A stretch of DNA of 28,809 bases from UBA9630 sp043725085 (GTDB taxonomy: Bacteria > Patescibacteriota > Minisyncoccia > Moranbacterales > UBA2206): contig JAYSLY010000015.1 in the NCBI GenBank assembly GCA_043725085.1, positions 1 through 28,809 of the forward strand. Reading direction: 5' to 3'. The notes below the pieces were generated by a model. It was not told where the DNA came from. It saw only the letters and a list, made by a program, of their open reading frames with translations, and ran no database searches. This document shows, piece after piece, positions 4,938-12,554 of the stretch. Within the stretch, counting starts at the first letter, position 1. Every line of letters starts with the position of its first letter. Made by a program: the position numbers and the translations under genes.

Positions 4938-6995
4938 TTATCTCCAAAAACTTAATTTTTGCTCTTTTGCCCATTTTTCAAAAGCCTCCGCAATTTCTTT
5001 GAGATCGTGCTTTTGGATCAAGTGATTATGTTCATCTAGTTTTCTTTCGCCTTTTTCATTCGTTTCATACATTTCCAGCCCCGAATTATCTTTTCCGCTA
5101 TTTTCACTTACTGCCATAAAAATTTCATAATCCTCTTTTTTCGGATTGATTTTTTCATCCCATTTTTGGATAAACAAAACAGAAGTTTTTGTTCCTGTGT
5201 GTGGTTTGAAAGTATTGCTATCAAGCCCAACAACTGCCACAAGTCTCGCTCTTTCCATAACAAAATCTCTGATTTTTTCATCGCTGGTATTATTGAATCT
5301 TCCTTGTGGCAAGACTATTGCCATTCTTCCGCCCGGTTTTAGGAAATCCAAATTTCTTTCAATAAAAAGAACATCGCGAGAAACTTTGTTGGCTTTTTTG
5401 CCTTTTCCATCAAAAGCCACTTCGTAATTGGAAATAAGCCTTGAATCTTTTATATCTCCTGCAAAAGGAGGATTTGCCATAACAATGTCAAAATTAAATT
5501 CTTTTGGGTTTTTCGGATCTTTGGCTAAATCAAGGAGCCTTTGAAAACCGTCATTATATGTTTTTGTCCACTCTCTGTCTTTTTGTTTTTCTTCCCATCT
5601 CGTGTAATCTAAAGTATTCAAGTGTAAAACATTTGTTTTCCCGTCTCCCGCAATCATATTGAGAGTTCTCGCCACACGCACAGACTTTTCATCAAAATCA
5701 ATTCCAAATACTTTATTTACATAATCTTTTTGTTCGCTGGTAAGTTTTTGATTTGAGAAATTTGCAAATTGGGCTTTGCCTTGGTTGACCAGTTTTTGCC
5801 ACACATTAAAAAGAGTGTGTACCGTAAAACCACAACTACCACAAGCGGTATCAATCATGTATTCATTTTGTTTGGGATTCATCATATACACGCACATGTC
5901 GATCACATTTCTTGGCGTGAAATATTGCCCCTTTTCTCCCTTAGCTGATTTGTTGACCAGATATTCAAAAGCCTCGTCTATGACTTGGAGATTTGAATTG
6001 AAAAGTTTTACATTTTGCAAAAATCCAACACAAATCTGCAGATGGTTTTCATCGGTAATTCTGAGCGGTTCGCCTTGCTCAAAAATTCCTTGCCATTTTG
6101 ATTTAGCTTTTTCATAGAGCTCATTGATGACTTCCTTGGTATGATGGGCATCGCCACGACTTCGAAATTCTAGCTTTCTGTAATCTTCATTATCAATTTG
6201 TTCAAGAATTTGTTTATCGGTAAAATCTGGATTTTGTTTTTTAATAACTTTAAACTGAGATTCAATTTCCACCCGATCATCAGAACTTTCCATTTCATCA
6301 TAAAGTTTGGTGAAAATAAGCTTGAAGACTTCTTCAAAAACATCTACTCCCGCATTAGCAAGAACCTCGTCTTCCATTTCCTGAATCAAGTCCTTGAGTG
6401 ACTTCCTCTCTTCTGTAAGCCTGTCTTTTTCCATTAATTCCAGATATGTAAATCTTTCATTTTTTACATCATCAATTGTTTCACTTGCTTTTGGAATATC
6501 AGAAAGCGGCTCAAAGTAATTTGGGTCAAGTCTTTCGTAATAATTTATCTCAACACCATTTGTCCAAACAGCGAGAGGTGCACCCGTTGCATTAGTATAA
6601 CTTTTCAACTGATCCTTTCCATCCTTGGCACTATGTTTTTTGATTTCAAGAACACAATAAATACTGGTTTTGTCGGTTTTATTATAAATTACTATATCAG
6701 CAAATTTTTTCTCTCTGCCAAAATTTACAATGTATTCAACATCAAGCAAATCAACAGAATAGCCATATTCATTAATAAGTTTATCAAGCATGAGTTGTCT
6801 GACGATTTCCTCAGGTTTTACTTGAATATCCTTATTTCTCTTAAGGCATTTTAGGAAAAGTTTATCGCCTTTTTCGTAAATACTATTTTCAATTCGATCT
6901 ATGCTTTCAGGCGAAAAAATCGTAAGATCATATTTCCCATCTGATTTTACAAGTTTTGCTAATTGGATATTTTGCATAATATATAAATTATTCAT
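4938..6995 (-). CDS. Restriction nuclease-N6-adenine methyltransferase fusion (RM)
   Basis: 685 residues. Residues about 55-155 look like the N-terminal nuclease domain of type I HsdR proteins: E64, D100 (FADIVIY), E117-x-K119 (LEIKK) and Q129-x3-Y133 form a PD-(D/E)xK pattern. A helical linker follows (about 190-320), then an HsdM-type gamma-class methyltransferase with motif X GQYFTP (356-361), motif I DTACGSCGF (382-390) and motif IV NPPF (508-511). One chain can therefore cut and methylate, with DNA choice by the separate S subunit at 2055-3416. This resembles BcgI-like type IIB/IIG enzymes rather than classical type I, and no helicase-containing HsdR is present in the window. First gene of the cassette; a possible promoter ends 9 nt before the ATG. 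Confidence 0.82.
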   Translation of the reverse strand: MNNLYIMQNIQLAKLVKSDGKYDLTIFSPESIDRIENSIYEKGDKLFLKCLKRNKDIQVKPEEIVRQLMLDKLINEYGYSVDLLDVEYIVNFGREKKFADIVIYNKTDKTSIYCVLEIKKHSAKDGKDQLKSYTNATGAPLAVWTNGVEINYYERLDPNYFEPLSDIPKASETIDDVKNERFTYLELMEKDRLTEERKSLKDLIQEMEDEVLANAGVDVFEEVFKLIFTKLYDEMESSDDRVEIESQFKVIKKQNPDFTDKQILEQIDNEDYRKLEFRSRGDAHHTKEVINELYEKAKSKWQGIFEQGEPLRITDENHLQICVGFLQNVKLFNSNLQVIDEAFEYLVNKSAKGEKGQYFTPRNVIDMCVYMMNPKQNEYMIDTACGSCGFTVHTLFNVWQKLVNQGKAQFANFSNQKLTSEQKDYVNKVFGIDFDEKSVRVARTLNMIAGDGKTNVLHLNTLDYTRWEEKQKDREWTKTYNDGFQRLLDLAKDPKNPKEFNFDIVMANPPFAGDIKDSRLISNYEVAFDGKGKKANKVSRDVLFIERNLDFLKPGGRMAIVLPQGRFNNTSDEKIRDFVMERARLVAVVGLDSNTFKPHTGTKTSVLFIQKWDEKINPKKEDYEIFMAVSENSGKDNSGLEMYETNEKGERKLDEHNHLIQKHDLKEIAEAFEKWAKEQKLSFWR

Positions 6996-7004
6996 TACCT
7001 TTCA

Positions 7005-7033
7005 ATCCTACTCTAAATTTCCGCTTTCGTAAA
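7005..7033 (-). promoter_or_regulatory. Possible promoter of the restriction cassette
   Basis: On the minus strand TTTACG (7028-7033), a 17-nt spacer and TAGGAT (7005-7010). It lies between the rpoD terminator and the ATG at 6995, only 9 nt from the start codon, which would give a nearly leaderless mRNA. Both boxes are weak matches. Confidence 0.35.
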
Positions 7034-7035
7034 GC

Positions 7036-7060
7036 AAAAACACCTACTCCTAGGTGTTTC
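7036..7060 (-). terminator. Intrinsic terminator after rpoD
   Basis: On the minus strand AACACCTA-GGAG-TAGGTGTT runs into TTTGC, giving an 8-bp stem and a short U-tract. It lies 10 nt after the rpoD stop codon and separates dnaG-rpoD from the restriction cassette. Confidence 0.75.
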
Positions 7061-7070
7061 TTGCTTCATT

Positions 7071-8534
7071 TTAATAATCCCTGAGTTTCTTCACCGTCTT
7101 ATGATCGCGGATTTTTTCCAAAGCTTTGGCTTCAATTTGGCGGATGCGTTCGCGAGTGACGCCAAACTCTTGACCCACTTCTTCAAGCGTGTGAGTTACT
7201 CCATCTTCCAAACCAAAGCGGATTTTTAGGATTTTTTGTTCGCGCGGCGTGAGATCTCTCAATATTTCTTCCACATGTTCTTTGAGCATTTTTCGCGACG
7301 CCAATTGATTTGGCATCACCGTTTCTGTGTCTTCCACAAAGTCTCCAAGCACGCTGTCATCATCGCTGTCCCCCACGGTAGTTTCCAAAGAAACCGTTTC
7401 TTGGGAAATTTTTTGGATGTGACGAATTTTTTCCACCTCCACGCCCATTTCCACCGCAATTTCTTCCGGCAATGGTTCGCGTCCAAGATCTTGCACGAGA
7501 CGACGTGTGATTTGTGTATATTTATTGATTGTCTCCACCATATGCACCGGGATTCTGATTGTTCTGGATTGATCAGCCAAGGCGCGCGTTACTGCTTGGC
7601 GAATCCACCAAGTGGCATAGGTCGAAAACTTGTAGCCTTTGCGATAATCGAATTTTTCCACCGCGCGAAAAAGACCGATATTGCCTTCTTGAATGAGATC
7701 CAAAAGAGACAAGTTGTGTGAACGTCCCACATATTTTTTGGCAATACTAACCACAAGACGAAGATTAGCTTCGGTCATTCTTTGCTTGGCGGCTAAATCA
7801 TCTTTTTCAATTCTTTTGGCGAGCGCCACCTCTTCTTCTGTGGAAAGCAAGTCAACGCGCCCGATTTCTCGCAGATACATTTGCACAAGATCCGACGAAA
7901 TATCATCCGAAATTCCTGCGGTCAGAGTATCCTTACGCTGAGCTTTATTTTTCTTGGTCGGTTTTTCACTTTCGAAATCTTCAGAAATCTTATCCGTTTC
8001 AAATTTAATCATTTCATCCGAACTGATCACTTTAATAGAACTTTTTTCCAAGTTTTCATAAAGCTCTTCCAATTTTTCAATGTCCCTTTCCGCATCCGGA
8101 AAGGCATGCAAAATTTCATCCTCCGTAATGAATCCGCGTTGCTTGGCGCGATAAACCAGATCTTCAATCTGATTTTTTTTCTTCACTTCATTTTCCGCTT
8201 TTTTTTCGCTTTGTGTAGTCTTAGGTTTAGCGTCTTTTTTGCCTCCCTTGCCCGCTTTTTCAGCTACTTTTGGCTTATTCTTTGGTTTCATTTTAATCGT
8301 AAAACGCCCGGCAGTTTTTTTGGAAATCGGTTTTTTTTCATCTTTGCGCTTCGGCGCAGTTTTCTTTTTTGGGGGCAGTTTCTTGAGTACTTTCTTTAGC
8401 ACTTTCTTTTTGGTCTTTTCTTGAACCACTTTCAACTTTTTCTTTTTGGGCATAATTTTTTTAGCAATATTCTTTTTAGATTTTTGTTTGGATTTTTTGC
8501 CGACTAATTTTTTTACCATTTTTTTCTTGGCCAT
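7071..8534 (-). CDS. rpoD: RNA polymerase primary sigma factor RpoD
   Basis: 487 residues. The core is typical of sigma70: region 1.2 (DLVQMYLREIGRVDLLS), region 2 with NLRLVVSIAKKY and the -10-binding segment FSTYATWWIRQAV, region 3, and region 4 with EVGQEFGVTRERIRQIE as the -35-binding helix-turn-helix. It directs core polymerase to housekeeping promoters. The first 120 or so residues are unusual: almost a lysine polymer with VKK/PKKKK repeats and no acidic region of the kind seen in E. coli region 1.1. Residues about 120-175 resemble the helical region 1.1 remnant of other sigma factors. The gene lies 29 nt after dnaG, matching the dnaG-rpoD arrangement of macromolecular-synthesis operons. 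Confidence 0.96.
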   Translation of the reverse strand: MAKKKMVKKLVGKKSKQKSKKNIAKKIMPKKKKLKVVQEKTKKKVLKKVLKKLPPKKKTAPKRKDEKKPISKKTAGRFTIKMKPKNKPKVAEKAGKGGKKDAKPKTTQSEKKAENEVKKKNQIEDLVYRAKQRGFITEDEILHAFPDAERDIEKLEELYENLEKSSIKVISSDEMIKFETDKISEDFESEKPTKKNKAQRKDTLTAGISDDISSDLVQMYLREIGRVDLLSTEEEVALAKRIEKDDLAAKQRMTEANLRLVVSIAKKYVGRSHNLSLLDLIQEGNIGLFRAVEKFDYRKGYKFSTYATWWIRQAVTRALADQSRTIRIPVHMVETINKYTQITRRLVQDLGREPLPEEIAVEMGVEVEKIRHIQKISQETVSLETTVGDSDDDSVLGDFVEDTETVMPNQLASRKMLKEHVEEILRDLTPREQKILKIRFGLEDGVTHTLEEVGQEFGVTRERIRQIEAKALEKIRDHKTVKKLRDY

Positions 8535-8563
8535 AGGATTTAATAAAAGGCGGATTAAAAAAA

Positions 8564-10399
8564 TTATAAGGATAAAATCTTATTAAACTCTTCCAAAAGC
8601 AACTTCTCGGCTACTTTGTCACCGGTTTCTTTTGCCAGCTTCAAGTCTTTTTCAATTTTTTCACGCCTATTTTTTTTGATTTCTTCCCGAAAAGCTTTGA
8701 GCATTTTCAAGGCTTCTTTTTGCAATTCTTCCTGCAGCACTTCTTCGGAATTGCCGTTTAGGTCCAAGCGAAAGCGCTTACGCATGTATAAATCTGTGGC
8801 CAAAAGACCATTTTCACGATCAATCGCGTCGGAAAATTTTGTAAAATCAAAATCAAAAGTCGCTCCCTGTTCGAGCATCAATTTGAGAAGTTTGTTACGA
8901 AAAAAATATTCGTAGTACTCTTTTTTTAGCGCTAACTCCCGCCAAGTGGCTGGCAAGATCAACATAAGGCCGGCAAGCTCTTCAAGTAATATATCAATTT
9001 TTTGACGATCCTCAGTTTTGGCGGATTCGCCCTCTTGATTTTTTTTACTTACCGATATTCTGTCTACTAGCTTAGCTTTTTTTAGCTCCGCCGTCAATGC
9101 CGCTTCGGCTATGTCTAAACCTTGGGCTATTTTTTTGATCCAATGACTTTTTTCCACCTCGCTCGAAAGACTGGCAATCATTTCCAAAAGCGCCTCGCTA
9201 ATCTTTTTTTTGCCTTCGGCCGTATTCCCATCGAAAGTTCCAAAAGCCTTATCGCAGAGATATTGCATGGCACTTTTCGATTTCGAAATAGCTTCGTGCA
9301 ATTTTTCCGGATTCCGCCCCGCCACATCAGCCGCGTCTTTGCCAAAAGGCAATTCAACAATTTGCACAGAAATGTTTTTCTCTAAGCATAACTTGATGCT
9401 TTTTTTTGTTGCTGCAACTCCCGCTGCATCCATATCAAAAAGCATTTTGATATTTTTCGTATAACGCTTCAAAGTGTCCAGTTGCGTTGGTGCGAGCGCT
9501 GTGCCGGAAACCGCCACCACATTTTTGATCCCCGCTTGGCTAGCTGCAATCACATCCATATTCCCCTCAACCAAGAGCACAAAATCTTTGAGCTTTATCT
9601 CGCTTTTGGCCTTATCAATGCCATAAAGCGCCTTGCTTTTATGATACACTTCCGTCTCCGGAGAGTTCACATATTTCGCTTGCGATTCATCCCCGCCGGG
9701 TGCCACGCGGGCGCTATAGCCCAAGACACGCCCCGAATAATCACAGATTGGATAGATAATTCGGTCACGAAAACGATCATAACAGGAATCGGGAGTCAGT
9801 GACCGGTGATCAGTACTCGCATTATTTACCGTTCCCTGTTCACTGTTTCTTGTTTTTTGAACCAGCAGTCCCGTCCGCAAAATTTCATCCAGACCATAGC
9901 CCCGCTTGGTCAGAAATTCCAACACATTGCGCCAGCCTTTTGGTGCATAGCCCAGACGAAAAAGCTTAATTGTCTCTTCGGTTAGTCCGCGCTCTTTTAG
10001 GTAATTCACAATCCTTTCTTTTCCTGCGCCTTTCCAAAGTTGGACTTCATAGAATTTGGTCGCCAGTTCCAAAATTTCCAGTGTGCGATTTTTTTTCTCG
10101 ACCGTTCCCGGCGCGGTTTTTTTCAATTCCACTCCGGCTTTTTCAGCCAATTGCTTCAAGGCGTCGCGAAATTCCAAACCTTCAATTTCCATCACAAAGG
10201 AAAAAATATCCCCACCCTTTTGACAACCAAAACAGTGCCAGATTTGTTTTTCTTCGCTGACCATAAAAGACGGGCTTTTCTCATTATGAAAAGGACAGAG
10301 CGCCCGATAATTGGTCCCTGCCTTAGTCAGTCGCAGATATTCACCCAAAACATCCACGATGTTCAGGCGGCTTTTGATTTCTTCAAGATCTGTTCCCAT
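8564..10399 (-). CDS. dnaG: DNA primase DnaG
   Basis: 611 residues. An N-terminal CHC2 zinc-binding domain (C35, H38, C57, C60), then the primase core with the TOPRIM motifs VEGNMDVI (E278, D282) and FDMDAAG (D322, D324), then a helical C-terminal region (about 430-611) that should contact the replicative helicase. It makes RNA primers for replication. Residues about 185-206 (NSEQGTVNN...LTPDSC) interrupt the stretch between LLVQK and YDRFRDRIIYPI, where family members usually have only a few residues; the DNA there looks like a dispersed repeat of GTGAACAG-type units. The frame is intact. The ATG is preceded by no Shine-Dalgarno sequence, as is common in this window. Confidence 0.96.
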   Translation of the reverse strand: MGTDLEEIKSRLNIVDVLGEYLRLTKAGTNYRALCPFHNEKSPSFMVSEEKQIWHCFGCQKGGDIFSFVMEIEGLEFRDALKQLAEKAGVELKKTAPGTVEKKNRTLEILELATKFYEVQLWKGAGKERIVNYLKERGLTEETIKLFRLGYAPKGWRNVLEFLTKRGYGLDEILRTGLLVQKTRNSEQGTVNNASTDHRSLTPDSCYDRFRDRIIYPICDYSGRVLGYSARVAPGGDESQAKYVNSPETEVYHKSKALYGIDKAKSEIKLKDFVLLVEGNMDVIAASQAGIKNVVAVSGTALAPTQLDTLKRYTKNIKMLFDMDAAGVAATKKSIKLCLEKNISVQIVELPFGKDAADVAGRNPEKLHEAISKSKSAMQYLCDKAFGTFDGNTAEGKKKISEALLEMIASLSSEVEKSHWIKKIAQGLDIAEAALTAELKKAKLVDRISVSKKNQEGESAKTEDRQKIDILLEELAGLMLILPATWRELALKKEYYEYFFRNKLLKLMLEQGATFDFDFTKFSDAIDRENGLLATDLYMRKRFRLDLNGNSEEVLQEELQKEALKMLKAFREEIKKNRREKIEKDLKLAKETGDKVAEKLLLEEFNKILSL

Positions 10400-10459
10400 G
10401 CGCTTAGCTTACTATAATACGAGAAAAGATGCAAAAAAGGTCTTATTTTAGGAAAAAGC

Positions 10460-11257
10460 CTAGCTTAAGCGTTTTTTGGCGATTGTTTTTAGTTCAAGAT
10501 TAAACTCGCTAATCGCTTCATCAATCGCCGGATCAAAGTTTCTATAAATTTCTTTTTTCTTCACAACCAAACTGGCTTCCAAAAGCGAATCATATGTTCC
10601 GGCATCCAGCCATGCGCCCCGGATTTTTTCCACTTTGAGCTCTCCCATTTTCATGTACTTTCGATTAATATCCGTAATTTCAATCTCTCCGCGTACGGAT
10701 GGTTTTAGGCTTTTGGCAATTTTCACCACTTGATTATCATAGACATAAAATCCCGTCACCGCAAAATCGCTCTTTGGTTTTTTGGGTTTCTCTTCAATTG
10801 AAATTGCCTTGTCCTGCTCATCAAATTCCACCACCCCAAAACGTTCCGGGTCGCTGACTTTTTTGGCGAAAACAAGTCCGCCTTTTTCAAACTTTTTGAT
10901 TTTCGCGCTCAAATCGTCTTCGAAGATATTATCCCCCAGTGCCATCGCCACACTATCGCTACCAATAAACGTTTCTCCCAAAATGAAAGCGTCTGCAAGA
11001 CCGCGAGGAATTTTTTGCACACGAAATTCCAAATGGATTCCCGCTCCCTCAAAAATTGACCCCAAAAGATTAATAAACTGCCCCGAATGTTCCGGCGCGA
11101 CAATAATCAAAATTTCCCTTATCCCGGCTTTAATGAGCACATTTAGGGGATAAAAAATCATCTGTCTGTCATAGACCGGAAGCAGTTGCTTTGAAGTTGT
11201 GGCAGTCAGCGGGAAAAGTCTTGTCGCCGTCCCGCCGGCTAAAATTATTCCTTTCAT
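10460..11257 (-). CDS. rfbA: Glucose-1-phosphate thymidylyltransferase-like nucleotidyltransferase
   Basis: 265 residues. The N-terminal GIILAGGTATRLFPLT with TSKQLLPVYDRQMI is the nucleotide-binding signature of RmlA/RfbA sugar-phosphate nucleotidyltransferases, followed by ALGDNIFEDDL (metal-binding Asp region), EEKPKKPKSDFAVTGFYVYD and the GAWLDAGTYDSL motif. The enzyme would join dTTP and glucose-1-phosphate to give dTDP-glucose, the first step to dTDP-rhamnose for surface glycans. It is about 25 residues shorter than the usual bacterial RmlA at the C-terminus. No rmlBCD genes are in this window, although glycosyltransferases follow further upstream on the same strand, at 14.8-20 kb. Substrate specificity is inferred from the family. 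Confidence 0.88.
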   Translation of the reverse strand: MKGIILAGGTATRLFPLTATTSKQLLPVYDRQMIFYPLNVLIKAGIREILIIVAPEHSGQFINLLGSIFEGAGIHLEFRVQKIPRGLADAFILGETFIGSDSVAMALGDNIFEDDLSAKIKKFEKGGLVFAKKVSDPERFGVVEFDEQDKAISIEEKPKKPKSDFAVTGFYVYDNQVVKIAKSLKPSVRGEIEITDINRKYMKMGELKVEKIRGAWLDAGTYDSLLEASLVVKKKEIYRNFDPAIDEAISEFNLELKTIAKKRLS

Positions 11258-11280
11258 ATTATTATCTTAAAATCCCGTAT

Positions 11281-11973
11281 TTATTTTTTGCAATTACTAA
11301 GACAAGCCGCCTTTCCTTCAGCTGGCAATCTATCGCACATCTGACAAACATCCACAGGAGAGTTTCCTCCGGCGGCTTTTGGCAAATTATTCATCATTTG
11401 CGAAAGATCATTAAATTGAATGTCAGCAGGAAGCACAAATTTGGAAGCATCCGCATTCCATTTTTGGCAATTATAGTCAAGCTTATTGTCAAGATTTATA
11501 TTATTTTCACCTCCCTGATTTCCAGCTGGACCGCCGGGATTATTTTTTTGAAAATCTTCTGCTAATTTCCTAACCTCATCCATTTTCATTTTTGTGCCCA
11601 CATTAGAAAGCGCACTCCATTGATAGATCCATGTCCCGTCATTCAAAATATAGCTCTTCATTTCCTTATTAGTCTTTGTGTCTGTGTAGGAAAATTCTTG
11701 ATAAAACTTATCTCCGCTCACATAGACCGCACCGCTAGATTTTGCCGTGTCGCTGCTATTTGACCAAGTGCACTGCGTATCTCCCCCTCTTGTCATTAAA
11801 TCTTTTAGCGACCCGGAAAACATTCCGCCACTATTATTATCCTTCGAAGCGGTTGAATTGGCTGCACCAGTTTCGTCTGCTGGCGTATTTCCGCCTTGAG
11901 GCGCTTTATTACCACAACCCGCAAGCACCAAAACCGCCAATAACGCTCCGAGCCAAACAATTTGTTTTTTCAT
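11281..11973 (-). CDS. Putative lipoprotein, 230 residues
   Basis: The N-terminus MKKQ-IVWLGALLAVLVLAGC is a lipoprotein signal peptide with the lipobox LAGC (Cys19), so the mature protein should be membrane-anchored outside the cell. A low-complexity Gly/Asn/Ser/Thr linker follows (about 20-50), then a domain (about 55-150) with Cys and aromatic residues that resembles LolA/outer-membrane-lipoprotein-like folds only in general pattern, and a C-terminal part with four Cys (CQMC...CLSNC, last 20 residues) that could form disulfides or bind metal. I do not recognise a named family. The gene ends 24 nt before the start of the nucleotidyltransferase gene downstream of it. Confidence 0.75.
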   Translation of the reverse strand: MKKQIVWLGALLAVLVLAGCGNKAPQGGNTPADETGAANSTASKDNNSGGMFSGSLKDLMTRGGDTQCTWSNSSDTAKSSGAVYVSGDKFYQEFSYTDTKTNKEMKSYILNDGTWIYQWSALSNVGTKMKMDEVRKLAEDFQKNNPGGPAGNQGGENNINLDNKLDYNCQKWNADASKFVLPADIQFNDLSQMMNNLPKAAGGNSPVDVCQMCDRLPAEGKAACLSNCKK

Positions 11974-12038
11974 TTGATTTGTTTTAAAAAAATTATGTCT
12001 CTATTTTAGCACTTTTTCATGGTTTTTCAAAATTCGCC

Positions 12039-12416
12039 CTACCTTCGACCGGCTTTTTGCGCCCCAGCCTCATCCGAGCCAAAATGGTGAGCTATTTCGT
12101 GTTTCACCGTGCTTATGATCTGCCTTTTTAGCTCTTCTTCGGTTCGGCAAATATTTTCAATCGGCTTTTGAAATAGGGTGATTCTGTCAGGAAAAACTGG
12201 CCCAACATTCAGCCGCTTGGCTTGGTGATAACCTTCGTAGAGACCAAGCAATACCACATCTCCTCTGCCGGATAAATGCACCTTTCTCAACTGCTCTTCG
12301 GTTGGATAGTCCTCAACAAAAAAAGCCAGGTTATTGATCCACTCTCTGAATTTTTCCGGAACATTGTCGATCGCTTCGGCAACTAGTTTTTCAAATTGTT
12401 GTTTGGAGATTTGCAT
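12039..12416 (-). CDS. Small zincin-type metallopeptidase-like protein
   Basis: 125 residues with HEIAHHFGSDE (HExxH at 106-110 and a following Asp, 115), the metal-binding motif at the C-terminus, and a preceding domain with LGLYEGYHQ and RITLFQKPIE. This is the pattern of the short minimal-metallopeptidase family (PF06262, zincin-like). Members are small cytoplasmic proteins of unknown substrate; proteolysis is assumed from the motif. There is no signal peptide. Start: an ATG at 12416 without a clear Shine-Dalgarno sequence. Confidence 0.8.
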   Translation of the reverse strand: MQISKQQFEKLVAEAIDNVPEKFREWINNLAFFVEDYPTEEQLRKVHLSGRGDVVLLGLYEGYHQAKRLNVGPVFPDRITLFQKPIENICRTEEELKRQIISTVKHEIAHHFGSDEAGAQKAGRR

Positions 12417-12459
12417 CGCATTAATACTTAGATTTATTTTTGCGACTCAGCGGTGTTTT

Positions 12460-12540
12460 TTGGACGAAGTTCGAACATTTTTTGAGCAAAACTCCGAATG
12501 ATTGCGTGCTTCCCGCCTGCGCCGAGGCTTCGGCGGCGAA
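12460..12540. repeat. GC-rich intergenic repeat-like element
   Basis: The gap between the TPR gene and the small metallopeptidase contains CGCCGA-GGCT-TCGGCG (about 12519-12535) and a TTCGAAC-TTTTTTGA segment (from about 12470). The latter resembles TTCGAACC-TTTTTTGA near 21693 in the intergenic element downstream of the HEPN-like gene. I take both as members of a small repeat family, with modest support. Confidence 0.35.
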
Positions 12541-12554
12541 AAGTTTTTGCGGTA

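Noticed and set aside
7236..8424. Several plus-strand frames of 60-172 codons opposite rpoD
   Set aside because: They arise from the Lys-rich and conserved codons of rpoD read backwards (Phe-rich products) and have no start signals.
10040..10417. Plus-strand 125-codon frame opposite the dnaG start
   Set aside because: Antisense to the zinc-binding domain of dnaG; no ribosome binding site or family.
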